From: Elizabethkingia occulta
Lineage (GTDB): Bacteria; Bacteroidota; Bacteroidia; Flavobacteriales; Weeksellaceae
Length of the DNA stretch: 64,000 bases
Assembly (NCBI RefSeq): GCF_002023715.1
Contig: NZ_MAHX01000017.1
Location: 1-64,000 of the forward strand
Reading direction: 5' to 3'
Below are positions 8,864 through 18,128 of this stretch, piece by piece. Under the pieces are notes generated by a model. That model saw only the letters and a program-made list of their open reading frames with translations, did no database searches and was not told the DNA's origin. The translations under genes and the position numbers were made by a program. Positions within the stretch are counted from its first letter, which is position 1; the number at the start of each line of letters is the position of its first letter.

Positions 8864-11599
8864 TTATTTAAAATTAAATTTCACGGTGAACATAATCTGG
8901 CTTGGACGGATATACATTCTTCTGTATGTAGTTCCGATAGAGCTGTTGCCTATTTGTTCATATATCTTTGTATTGGCAATGTTTAGCCACTTTACTTCAA
9001 AGTCTATTTTCTTTTTAGCCCATGTGTATTGATATGTTAAATCATAGAACGGGTTTTGAAAACTTTGTCCACCTTGGGAGAAATTTGTCTGATCCCAGTT
9101 AAGTCCGATAGAATGATTCTCGATAGGGTAGAATATTAAGTTCAGATTTTGAGTCCAGTTGTTAGATTTTACTGTTGTCTCTCTTCCTTGTGTTGTATAC
9201 AGGTTATTTCCCCACCCATAACTCATTGTATAATCTAAACTCATCCAGCTGAAGTAAGCATTGTTAAATTTGAATGCGATATTTTCATTGTTGTTTTTAG
9301 AGCGTTGAAGAATATTATCGCTTAAGCTTAAAGATTTGTTATTGCTATTTGTAAAACTTACAGAAGCATTCGTTTTAAACTTAGGGAAATATTTACCAAC
9401 CTCAAAGCTTTGTGAGTTTGTATTAATATCATTATCTCTAACGATATAGGCAAGTGTTACGTTTCCTCCATTGTAAGAAGTGTTTGCCATAAGATTATTT
9501 CGGGTATTGGAAACGCTGCCCCGTATATTAAAGAATAAATTATTCAAAGGATTTCTATATTCTATTCTTGCTCCTGATGACTGCACTCTGTTTTGGGATA
9601 AAACACCATCTGCGGCTGTTGCTATAAGGCTTGATGGAGTTTGTAATATATAACCAGCATATACACTGTTAATAGTCCCGAAATTATAATTAATATTTCC
9701 GCTGACAGACGCTTTCCAAAATGATGCAAATTCATATTGAGCAAATAGACTCGGTTCAAACGTAGTTTTTTGAAGATCGATTGCTACCTTTCTTGCAGGA
9801 TCTGTTGCTTTAATATTATTAAAGTTAACAGGAAGCGTTAGATACATGCTAAAGTTTGCTCCCTTATAATTAATCTGAGTTGAAGCTGTTGGAGTTGTGT
9901 TGGTGAACTCCAGGTTATTGGAATATTTATCTCCATAATTTTCTCTATAACCATTATTGTCAACACCAAACAGAGTTGTATTCAATTTATTGCTTATATA
10001 TGAGATACCAATCTCCGGAGTGAATGTCCATTTTTTAGCAGAGAAACTAACATTTACAGCATTGTTGGTTTCAAAAGTTTTAGTTCTTAAATATTGTTCA
10101 GCAATTTTTGCGTTAGGTGAATAAGCAAAAATAGGCGTGAAAACAGGCTTTCCTAAAGAATCAAAAGACTGCCTGTCTGTAAATTTGATAGGATCTACAC
10201 GAAGTGTTTGTCTGTCTGTTTGATAATTGATAAAAGATCTGACATTAATTAATTTTTCTTTCCAAGGAATAATAGTACTCAATGAGTTTTGAAAACTTGT
10301 TGTCGGTGATTCCAATGCTTCATTGGCAGGATTCGCAATAAATCCAGAGCTTTGACTAATGCTTCTGTCAATAACAGCGCGATCTCCATTCCAGAACTGA
10401 GAAAAGGTTGTGGTGTTTTTAAAGAAGCCTTTTTTAGCGTTTTTAGTAAAGATAACTTCTCCTTTTACTTTGTCTGTGTAAAAGTTGTTTTTTATCGCAT
10501 TTGTTACTTTTGCCCCTTGGTTAAACTGTGGTATGTATTGTGTTTCATTATATGACTCTCTTTCTACAGCATTGTTAGTATAACTTGCATTGGCCTTGAA
10601 CTCCCATTCTTTATTTTTATTCAGATTGGTTAATAGATTTCCGGACAGATAATGAACACTGTTCATTAAATATCTTTTCTGCGGAATATTAGGCGCATCA
10701 GAATTATCTACATTCAACCAACTATTTTGAGTAATATTTCTTCTGATACCTTCATAACGACCTCCGAAAGATAATATGTTTCCTTCATTTTCTACGGCAT
10801 CACCATTATTATTGGATTTGTAATTGAACAACCATTGTATCTTATCGGTAAAGAGCATTGGCGTTAATTTTACATTCCATAAAAGAGGAGAGGCTCCTAG
10901 TCCGATTTCTCCCCGGCCAGTCATGGTTACGGATTTCTTTAATTTGATATTGATCGCAGCACGATCACTCGGAACTTTGTCCTGAAGGATTTTTACAGGC
11001 TGGTGATTTTCCATAATTTCTACCTTACCAATGGCGTCGATAGGTAAGGAATTGTTGATAGTACCATAGCCTCCCTCCATTAAGTCTTTTCCGTTGACAT
11101 AGAATTTATTAAGTGGTTCACCTTGGTATAGGATAGTTCCGTCTTTGTTAACGTCGATCCCGGGAATCTTCTTAAGTGCATCTGCTAAAACACGGTCATT
11201 TTTATTAGCAAAAGCTTTAAGATCATACGCAATTGTATCTCCTCTTTTTGTAATGAGTTTCGTTTTTAGTACCACCTCTTTTATCTCGGTAACATCAGAT
11301 GCAAGACTGAAATTAACAGTCTGATCCTGATTGCTGACTTCTTTAGCTTGTGATTTTTGATTAAATGCTTTAACCTTTATATTAATTTGGGGTAAATCTG
11401 TATTGAAGACAATTTTGTAATTCCCTTTGCTGTCAGTAATTCCGTAAGCGATAATTACAGGGTTCTCCGGATTTTCGATGGTGACACTTGCACTTGCAAT
11501 TCCATTACCATTGGTATCCGAAACTTTTCCGGAAATAGTCTTCTGAGCAAATACGAAAAAGGTTGCCATGAAGAACAAAAGAGTTAAGAGTTTTTTCAT
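8864..11599 (-). CDS. TonB-dependent receptor-like outer membrane beta-barrel protein
   Basis: A 911-aa protein with signal peptide MKKLLTLLFFMATFFVFAQ, then a CarboxypepD_reg-like domain (about 20-105: ISGKVSDTNGNGIASASVTI), a reduced plug-like region (about 130-215) and a long beta-barrel ending in the aromatic-final motif VKFNFK. This arrangement is common in Bacteroidetes outer-membrane proteins of the TonB receptor superfamily. No SusD-like partner is adjacent, so a SusC role is unlikely. The substrate is unknown. It is divergent from the MBL/rhodanese operon. Confidence 0.82.
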   Translation of the reverse strand: MKKLLTLLFFMATFFVFAQKTISGKVSDTNGNGIASASVTIENPENPVIIAYGITDSKGNYKIVFNTDLPQINIKVKAFNQKSQAKEVSNQDQTVNFSLASDVTEIKEVVLKTKLITKRGDTIAYDLKAFANKNDRVLADALKKIPGIDVNKDGTILYQGEPLNKFYVNGKDLMEGGYGTINNSLPIDAIGKVEIMENHQPVKILQDKVPSDRAAINIKLKKSVTMTGRGEIGLGASPLLWNVKLTPMLFTDKIQWLFNYKSNNNGDAVENEGNILSFGGRYEGIRRNITQNSWLNVDNSDAPNIPQKRYLMNSVHYLSGNLLTNLNKNKEWEFKANASYTNNAVERESYNETQYIPQFNQGAKVTNAIKNNFYTDKVKGEVIFTKNAKKGFFKNTTTFSQFWNGDRAVIDRSISQSSGFIANPANEALESPTTSFQNSLSTIIPWKEKLINVRSFINYQTDRQTLRVDPIKFTDRQSFDSLGKPVFTPIFAYSPNAKIAEQYLRTKTFETNNAVNVSFSAKKWTFTPEIGISYISNKLNTTLFGVDNNGYRENYGDKYSNNLEFTNTTPTASTQINYKGANFSMYLTLPVNFNNIKATDPARKVAIDLQKTTFEPSLFAQYEFASFWKASVSGNINYNFGTINSVYAGYILQTPSSLIATAADGVLSQNRVQSSGARIEYRNPLNNLFFNIRGSVSNTRNNLMANTSYNGGNVTLAYIVRDNDINTNSQSFEVGKYFPKFKTNASVSFTNSNNKSLSLSDNILQRSKNNNENIAFKFNNAYFSWMSLDYTMSYGWGNNLYTTQGRETTVKSNNWTQNLNLIFYPIENHSIGLNWDQTNFSQGGQSFQNPFYDLTYQYTWAKKKIDFEVKWLNIANTKIYEQIGNSSIGTTYRRMYIRPSQIMFTVKFNFK

Positions 11600-11831
11600 A
11601 TCAAATTTTATAACTAAATAATTAGTAAATGATTTTGTGACTTTGTTACAGATAAAAATAAATAAATTTCATAATAGTTAAGATAAATGATCATCCATAA
11701 AGTTAAATATAGCCTTAGAAAATCTAAAAAACAGCAATAAAAATCATGTTATATATTAACTTTACGGTATGGTCTTTGACGCAAAAGTTGTACTTTAGAT
11801 GGCTATTTTATTCATAATAAATTAAATTAAA

Positions 11832-13235
11832 ATGAAAGTAGAACAAATATATACAGGATGTCTTGCACAGGGAGCTTACTATATTGTCTCTCAGGGAGAA
11901 GCAGTTATTATAGACCCTTTAAGAGAAGTGCAGCCATATCTGGAAAAATTACAACAGGACAATGCAAAACTTAAATACATTCTTGAAACCCACTTTCATG
12001 CAGATTTTGTATCCGGTCATGTTGACTTAAGTGATAAAACAGGAGCTGCCATAGTCTACGGACCGACTGCAAAACCTGAATTTGAAGCAATTATTGCTAA
12101 AGACGAAGAAGTTTTTGAGGTAGGTAATATCAAAATAAAGGTATTGCATACACCCGGACATACGATGGAAAGCTCATGCTATCTGCTTATTGACGAAAAT
12201 GGAAAAGAAACAGCTCTGTTTTCTGGAGATACATTGTTTTTAGGAGATGTTGGAAGGCCGGATCTTGCACAAAAAGGGAAAGACCTTACTCAGGAAGATC
12301 TTGCAGGAATGCTTTATGATAGCCTGATAAATAAGATTATGCCTTTGTCAGATGAAATAACAGTTTACCCTGCTCATGGAGCCGGAAGCGCTTGTGGTAA
12401 AAACATGCAGAAGGAAACGGTAGATACTCTAGGTAATCAAAAGAAAACAAATTATGCCCTAAATCAGCCAGATAAAGCAAGCTTTATTAAGGAAGTTACT
12501 GACGGATTAACACCGCCGCCTGGATATTTTGCCATGAATGTTGCCATGAATAAAAAAGGCTATGAAAGCTTAGATCATGTTCTTGAACAAGGGCTTAAAC
12601 CATTGTCTGCTGAAGATTTTGAAGCTATAGCTGATGAAACAGGGGCTTTGATTCTGGATACAAGACCCGCAGCCGAGTTTCATAAAAATTTTATTCCTCA
12701 GTCTGTAAATATCGGAGTAAAAGGAGATTTTGCGCCATGGGTAGGGGCTATGATTGTAGATGTAAAACAACCATTATTACTGGTAACAGATGAAGGAAGT
12801 GAAGAAGAAGTTATTACCCGCCTTAGTCGTGTAGGCTTTGATAATGTATTAGGATATCTTGAAGGAGGAGTTCCGGCATGGAAATCAGCAGGAAAAGAAA
12901 CTGACTCTGTGGACAGAATTACCCCTGAAGAATTTGCTCAAAGGTATTCTGAGAATGTAAAGGTAATAGACGTAAGAAAAGAAGGTGAATATATTGCAGA
13001 GCATGTAGCAGATGCCTATAGCCGCCCTTTAGCTTATATCAATACATGGATAAAAGATGTTGACCCGAAAGAACATTTCTTCCTGCACTGTGCTGGTGGT
13101 TACAGAAGTATGATTGCAGCAAGTATTCTTCAGGCGAGAGGATATCGTAATTTTACAGAAGTGGAAGGAGGCTTTGGTAAGATTAAATTAACAGAAGTGC
13201 CAACAACGGATTTTGTATGCCAAAGCAAATTATAG
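11832..13235 (+). CDS. MBL-fold hydrolase with two rhodanese domains (persulfide dioxygenase-like)
   Basis: The N-terminal metallo-beta-lactamase domain (about 1-245) carries the metal motif THFHADFVSGH plus HTPGHT, SGDTLFLGDVGRPD and YPAHGAG, the pattern of ETHE1/CstB-type persulfide dioxygenases. Two rhodanese domains follow (about 255-355 and 360-467). The first lacks a catalytic cysteine (LLLVTDEGSEEE); the second keeps it in HCAGGYRS. The protein likely oxidises glutathione or other persulfides and handles sulfane sulfur in the cytoplasm. It overlaps the next rhodanese gene by 19 bp. Confidence 0.87.
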   Translation: MKVEQIYTGCLAQGAYYIVSQGEAVIIDPLREVQPYLEKLQQDNAKLKYILETHFHADFVSGHVDLSDKTGAAIVYGPTAKPEFEAIIAKDEEVFEVGNIKIKVLHTPGHTMESSCYLLIDENGKETALFSGDTLFLGDVGRPDLAQKGKDLTQEDLAGMLYDSLINKIMPLSDEITVYPAHGAGSACGKNMQKETVDTLGNQKKTNYALNQPDKASFIKEVTDGLTPPPGYFAMNVAMNKKGYESLDHVLEQGLKPLSAEDFEAIADETGALILDTRPAAEFHKNFIPQSVNIGVKGDFAPWVGAMIVDVKQPLLLVTDEGSEEEVITRLSRVGFDNVLGYLEGGVPAWKSAGKETDSVDRITPEEFAQRYSENVKVIDVRKEGEYIAEHVADAYSRPLAYINTWIKDVDPKEHFFLHCAGGYRSMIAASILQARGYRNFTEVEGGFGKIKLTEVPTTDFVCQSKL

Positions 13236-13594
13236 GAACTATACTGGTTATTCTGTTATCTGGTGGTATGATCTCTTGTTCGGTAACTCCAAAAACAGAG
13301 AACCAGAAAATAAGCAGACTGGTAAATGATAACAAAACATTTTTAGTAGATGTCCGTACTCCGGAGGAATATAATGCTGAAAAAATAGAAGGAGCTGTTA
13401 ATATTCCATTGGATCAGATTGAAAGCAGATTATCTGAATTTCGAGGTAAGAAAAGCATTGTTGTTTATTGTCGCTCCGGAATAAGAGCTGGGAAAGCAAA
13501 AAATCTGATACAAAAAAATAATATCCAAAATGTTTATAGCGGAACTTCTTATCAGAATGTTTTGGAATTAAAAAAGAATAAAACTAAAAACTGA
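13217..13594 (+). CDS. Rhodanese-domain lipoprotein
   Basis: A 125-aa protein starting with a lipoprotein signal (lipobox ending GGMISC, Cys21). The single rhodanese domain has DVRTPEEYNAEKIEGAVNIP and the active-site loop YCRSGIRAG, with catalytic Cys in VVYCRSG. It would transfer sulfane sulfur in the periplasm or at the membrane. Overlap with the MBL gene and a 5-bp gap to thioredoxin show an operon. Confidence 0.87.
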   Translation: MPKQIIGTILVILLSGGMISCSVTPKTENQKISRLVNDNKTFLVDVRTPEEYNAEKIEGAVNIPLDQIESRLSEFRGKKSIVVYCRSGIRAGKAKNLIQKNNIQNVYSGTSYQNVLELKKNKTKN

Positions 13595-13599
13595 GAAAA

Positions 13600-13899
13600 A
13601 TGTCAGCAAAATTTAATGAACTCATTCAGTCAGAGAGACCTGTTTTAATAGACTTTTTTGCAACATGGTGCCAGCCATGTAAAGTAATGTCTTCAGTTTT
13701 GAATACCGTTAAGCGGAATGTAGAAGAGGAGGCGAGGATTGTAAAGATAGATATAGATCAGTATCAGGCTATAGCTGCAGAATATGGTGTTAGAAGTGTT
13801 CCCACATTACTTATTTTTAAAAAGGGAGAACTCTTGTTCCGACAGAGTGGTGTAATGGATGTCAACAGTCTTACAGCTGAATTGAAAAAGCATATATAA
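13600..13899 (+). CDS. Thioredoxin
   Basis: A 99-aa thioredoxin fold protein with active site WCQPC in FFATWCQPCKVM and the cis-Pro in RSVPTLLIF. It has no signal peptide, so it acts in the cytoplasm. WCQPC replaces the usual WCGPC, which often occurs in accessory thioredoxins. As third gene of the sulfur operon it probably reduces the persulfide carried by the rhodanese domains. Confidence 0.88.
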   Translation: MSAKFNELIQSERPVLIDFFATWCQPCKVMSSVLNTVKRNVEEEARIVKIDIDQYQAIAAEYGVRSVPTLLIFKKGELLFRQSGVMDVNSLTAELKKHI

Positions 13900-13901
13900 G
13901 A

Positions 13902-13927
13902 AAAGAGCCTGATTTATCAGGCTCTTT
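13902..13927. terminator. Bidirectional terminator between thioredoxin and the copper-type receptor
   Basis: An 11-bp perfect stem (13902-13912 with 13917-13927), A-rich on the left and T-rich on the right, lies between two convergent genes. Confidence 0.8.
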
Positions 13928-13933
13928 TTTAGT

Positions 13934-15961
13934 CTAAAATGAATAAGAGCAAGTGATAGAAAAATTTCTTCCCGGTGACATAAATCGCTTTGTATATCCC
14001 GAGTTATACATAGTCTTATTTAGATATTCTGTATAAGCTCTGTTGAAAATATTTCTGAGCTGTAATGTAGCGTTGAAATTTTTGAAAAGTTCAACTCTGG
14101 CGTCAAGATTGAATAATGTAAAATCTTTGGTTGCGAATTCTCCGAATAAAGGATTTGTTCTGTTTTGTTGACCAGTATACCGCATCTCCGCACCCAAACT
14201 AAATATATTAAAGTTTCCTTCCAATCGCAATCGGGTTTCTAAGGGTGCAATTTCCGACAGCGGAACATCCTGGCTCATATTCTGAGCATAAGTATAAGCT
14301 GCACCGGCTTCAGTCCTCAAATAATTTGTGATATTCCATTGTACAGATCCCTCAATGCCAGCTTTGTAAGCATTGTCAATATTGGTCATCTGCCGTACAC
14401 CTTTGGACATCATAGAAGTGGGTTTAATATCCGGAGTGATTTGCGATGATATAAAATCTTTCAGTCTGGAGTAAAATGCATCTGCCTGAAAGTTCAGGTT
14501 ATCACCTTTATAAGAGTATACAATGTCGATCTGATAATTCTTTTCGGATTTAAGGAAAGGATTTCCTACATACTGATAGTTGTCATTTCCAAGAGGAAAG
14601 AAGTTGATATAACGTTCGGTAATACCCGCACTTCTTTCTCCACGTCCTATTAGCACAGTTATCTGTTGGTATTGATCTAGTACTCTGTTGTAAGAAAAGC
14701 TGAAACTATGAGTTGTTTGGTTAGCCGACAAATTATCTCCGTATTTCATTATGAAAAAATGAGAGGGATCATTAGCTGTAGCGTGAGAATAATCTAACCT
14801 GTAAGAAGCTGTGATTTTATTGCTTCCCCAATGTCTCTGATATTCATTGAACCATCCCAAGCGGTTAATTTGGCCGTTTTGCCACGCATTATTATGTCCC
14901 ATTGCCATAGAATGCCCACTTCCGTTACCTGGCATTTCCATTTTTTGCTGAGGTACATCCTTTTCTCCATCATTACGGAAATCGGCACCTGTATAAAGCA
15001 GATTATTATTCCACTGTAATTTAAGTTCGGCACGTCCACCTCCGGATCTGCTTTTTATTCTGGAAATCATACTCATGTCAGGAGTTCCCATGGTATGGTC
15101 TACTTCTGATAAATAACTACTAAGGCTTAATTTTTTGAAAACAGAATTCTGAAAAGTCATATCATGTTTTAGAGAGTATAACCATGTATTATCTTTCAGA
15201 AGATCCATCATTCCAGTTGCAAACTTTACGTCTCTGGCCTGATTGGTTGTTATCTGTGCTGTAGTAATATTGCCTTCATTCCATTGATAAGAAACCCTCG
15301 AACCCATACTGTATCTTTCGAATGCAGATGGGACTTTATTATCATTGCCATCTTTATAATCGTTGGCTTTTTGGTAAGAGCCAAATAGGTCTATATTGAA
15401 TTTTCGGGTAGAAAGACGGGTAATAAGCTCATTGCGCGTTCCATATCCATTGGTCTCATATCCGGTAGAAAGTCTGCCGCTAAAAACAGGCTTTTCGGTA
15501 AACTTTGGATCAATACTTACAAAATTAATGGTACCTCCAAAAGAATTTCCAAACCTGAACTGATACGGACCTTTGTAGATCTCAGCTTCTTTAACAAGAT
15601 TTAGGTTGACCTGACTTGCCGGAGGATCCATTCTGCTTGGGCAAGCCTGTATACTTGTAAGAGATCCGTCATTGACGATATTAAGTTGCTCGAATTTAAA
15701 TCCTCTTAAAACAGGATCTGTTGCATAGCTTCCGGCAATTCTCCGTCCGCCGATTTCCGGAAGATTAGTGAGAAAGTTTCCGGCGTCATGATTCAGGAAA
15801 TCAGAGTGGCTTGCAGAGATTTTTTTACTAGTGTTGTTTTTGAGAATACGTACTACTTCAATATTTTGCTGAAGTATTGAATCTGATTTCTGAGCATATA
15901 TATTGATTATGCCAAGGATTAAAAATGCTACGACAGCGATATTTTTATTAGATAATATCAT
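13934..15961 (-). CDS. TonB-dependent receptor, probably copper (OprC/NosA-like)
   Basis: A 675-aa outer-membrane receptor: signal peptide ending in YAQ, plug domain (about 40-160) and beta-barrel ending in SITCSYSF. The plug contains ACPSRMDPPASQVNL, very close to the CPxRMDPPTSYI segment characteristic of copper receptors of the OprC/NosA type. An external loop near residues 340-360 is Met/His-rich (QQKMEMPGNGSGHSMAMGHN), as expected for copper binding. The upstream gene encodes a small Cys-rich protein linked to such receptors. The metal specificity is inferred. Confidence 0.8.
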   Translation of the reverse strand: MILSNKNIAVVAFLILGIINIYAQKSDSILQQNIEVVRILKNNTSKKISASHSDFLNHDAGNFLTNLPEIGGRRIAGSYATDPVLRGFKFEQLNIVNDGSLTSIQACPSRMDPPASQVNLNLVKEAEIYKGPYQFRFGNSFGGTINFVSIDPKFTEKPVFSGRLSTGYETNGYGTRNELITRLSTRKFNIDLFGSYQKANDYKDGNDNKVPSAFERYSMGSRVSYQWNEGNITTAQITTNQARDVKFATGMMDLLKDNTWLYSLKHDMTFQNSVFKKLSLSSYLSEVDHTMGTPDMSMISRIKSRSGGGRAELKLQWNNNLLYTGADFRNDGEKDVPQQKMEMPGNGSGHSMAMGHNNAWQNGQINRLGWFNEYQRHWGSNKITASYRLDYSHATANDPSHFFIMKYGDNLSANQTTHSFSFSYNRVLDQYQQITVLIGRGERSAGITERYINFFPLGNDNYQYVGNPFLKSEKNYQIDIVYSYKGDNLNFQADAFYSRLKDFISSQITPDIKPTSMMSKGVRQMTNIDNAYKAGIEGSVQWNITNYLRTEAGAAYTYAQNMSQDVPLSEIAPLETRLRLEGNFNIFSLGAEMRYTGQQNRTNPLFGEFATKDFTLFNLDARVELFKNFNATLQLRNIFNRAYTEYLNKTMYNSGYTKRFMSPGRNFSITCSYSF

Positions 15962-16072
15962 AATGTATTATAATAAGTTTAATGATGATGTTATCTGATT
16001 ACTAGAAGAATAACCAGTTTGAAATAAACGATGTACGGGCTGTACATGTTTATATTTTCGGAGAAATTAAAC

Positions 16073-16423
16073 TTATAATACAGGAGGCCTTAAATGCAGG
16101 TGCAGAAATCCGAATAACGGAATCTGGATTTTATGAGAAACTTCCTGAGAACCATGTAAGGTTCTATGGATAGATGCCGAAATTTCAAAAGCAGGTAATC
16201 CAATAAATTCCGAAGCTATTTTTAGCCATGTAAAATTAGGATTGTGTGTTTCTTCTTTGCTCAACTGGCATTTTCCGTTACAGTGCAGTTCCGGTTTATT
16301 TTTATTGGTACAGTTTTCAAGATACCAGTCCATATTGATTTTATATTCCACCCAGATCCATGTCTTCTGAAACACCAAAAGGGTGCAGATAAAACTAAAT
16401 AAATATGGAGTGAGTTTGTTCAA
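16073..16423 (-). CDS. Small CxGKCxL-motif membrane-anchored protein
   Basis: A 116-aa protein with an N-terminal hydrophobic segment (about 7-25) and the motif ELHCNGKCQLSKEE, then a C-terminal tail with HLHLRPP. Short proteins with C-N-G-K-C-x-L are frequent upstream of metal-type TonB receptors in Flavobacteria and Sphingobacteria, usually annotated hypothetical. The cysteines and histidines suggest copper binding; this is inference. The gene precedes the copper-type receptor by 111 bp on the same strand. Confidence 0.7.
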   Translation of the reverse strand: MNKLTPYLFSFICTLLVFQKTWIWVEYKINMDWYLENCTNKNKPELHCNGKCQLSKEETHNPNFTWLKIASEFIGLPAFEISASIHRTLHGSQEVSHKIQIPLFGFLHLHLRPPVL

Positions 16424-16575
16424 GAATATTATATCTATGCAAAATTAATAATTAATATTCCCTTTGTTATGAGGATTGTTAATGATTTTTATCAAGAGAA
16501 AAATCGTTCAATATTAAAAAATATGCCCTGCTTTCACCCAAAATTTCTAAATTTATCCGTCAAAAATATTTTTAG

Positions 16576-18105
16576 ATGGCAGATAAAGGAAAATTTATTC
16601 AGGAGCTTACGGCTAGATATCAGTGCAATGGTGAACATATTGTACTAGGGAAAGGTATTTTTAATGGAGAAGTAGTTCCTGAAGTGGATGTGTGTATTCC
16701 TTTGAGCACAGTAAACCGTCATGGACTTATAGCAGGAGCAACAGGAACCGGAAAAACAAAAACGCTTCAGGTTTTTGTAGAGCAACTTTCCCGTAACGGA
16801 ATCCCATCCATGGTTATGGATATTAAGGGAGATTTGTCCGGATTAGGAGCCGCAGGAGAAAACAATGCTAAGATCCAGGAGCGCTATGCAAAAACTCAAC
16901 TGCCATATAGCCCACAGGCATTTCCTGTAGAATTTATGAGTATTTCCGATGAGAAAGGAGTACGACTAAGAGCTACGGTGACTGAATTTGGCCCCGTATT
17001 ATTAAGCAAAATTTTAGGACTAAATGATACACAGTCAAGTATCATGTCTATTATCTTTAAATATTGTGATGATAAAGCTCTTCCTTTACTGGATTTGGAT
17101 GATCTGAAGAAGGTACTGCAATATGTTACAGATGATCCACAAGGAAAATCGGAACTAAGCACCAACTATGGGAGCATTGCTTCGACATCGTTAGGTGCTA
17201 TACTACGTTCTATTGTAGCTTTGGAGCAGCAAGGAGCAAGAGAATTCTTTGGAGAATTATCTTTCGAAGTAGAAGATTTGTTGCAAACACGAAACGGCTT
17301 GGGGGTTATCAATATTTTGCGTGTAACCGATTTACAGAGCAGGCCACAGTTGTTCTCTACATTTATGTTATCATTACTTGCGGAAATTTATGATAAATTC
17401 CCTGAGGTAGGAGATAAAGGAAGGCCAAAATTTGCGTTGTTTATAGATGAGGCACACTTGTTATTCAAAGAAGCACCTAAAGCATTGTTGAATCAGATTG
17501 AAACTATTGTAAAGTTAATCCGTTCCAAAGGAGTAGGTATTTACTTTATTACTCAGGTGCCTGGGGATGTGCCGGATGGCGTTTTGAGCCAGCTGGGTTT
17601 AAAAATTCAGCATGCGTTAAGAGGCTTTACAGCTAAAGATAAAAAGGAAATAGATAAAGCGGTTGAAAACTATCCTACAACGGAGTTTTATAAAGCATCG
17701 GAACTTATTCAGAACCTTGGGATTGGTGAAGCATTTGTAACGGCTTTAGATGAAAAGGGGATTCCTACACCTTTGGTAGATACATTCCTTATTTCTCCGG
17801 AATCCAGAATGGATATCCTTACACCTCAGGAAATAGATAATCTGGTTGGAGCTTCTTCTTTGGTACAAAGATATAAAGATGCCATAAACAGAGAGTCTGC
17901 ATATGAGATTCTCAGCAACAGAATGAATCAGGTGGTGCAGAACCAACAACAGGCTCCGTCTTCAAATGGAAGACAGCCAAAGCCAGAGCCCGGAATGTTT
18001 GACCAGGTTCTTAAAAGTCCATTAGCAAAATCCGTAGGAAATACCATCGTAAGGGAGGGTATGAATATGCTGTTCGGAATGCTGGGATTGAAAAAAAGAA
18101 GATAA
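16576..18105 (+). CDS. HerA/YjgR-like DUF853 ATPase
   Basis: A 509-aa P-loop ATPase of the HerA-FtsK superfamily. Walker A is GATGTGKT at 54-61; Walker B is in FALFIDEAHLLF near 290. A conserved sensor region TQVPGDVPDGVLSQLGLKIQHA follows (the family's TQxPxDxPxxVLxQLGNRxQHA block). It ends in a basic LGLKKRR tail. The family is often annotated as helicase HerA-like or YjgR and its cellular role is poorly defined. The gap to the next gene is 23 bp, so they are likely co-transcribed. Confidence 0.88.
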   Translation: MADKGKFIQELTARYQCNGEHIVLGKGIFNGEVVPEVDVCIPLSTVNRHGLIAGATGTGKTKTLQVFVEQLSRNGIPSMVMDIKGDLSGLGAAGENNAKIQERYAKTQLPYSPQAFPVEFMSISDEKGVRLRATVTEFGPVLLSKILGLNDTQSSIMSIIFKYCDDKALPLLDLDDLKKVLQYVTDDPQGKSELSTNYGSIASTSLGAILRSIVALEQQGAREFFGELSFEVEDLLQTRNGLGVINILRVTDLQSRPQLFSTFMLSLLAEIYDKFPEVGDKGRPKFALFIDEAHLLFKEAPKALLNQIETIVKLIRSKGVGIYFITQVPGDVPDGVLSQLGLKIQHALRGFTAKDKKEIDKAVENYPTTEFYKASELIQNLGIGEAFVTALDEKGIPTPLVDTFLISPESRMDILTPQEIDNLVGASSLVQRYKDAINRESAYEILSNRMNQVVQNQQQAPSSNGRQPKPEPGMFDQVLKSPLAKSVGNTIVREGMNMLFGMLGLKKRR

Positions 18106-18128
18106 TTTTATTTAATTAATAGAGAACA

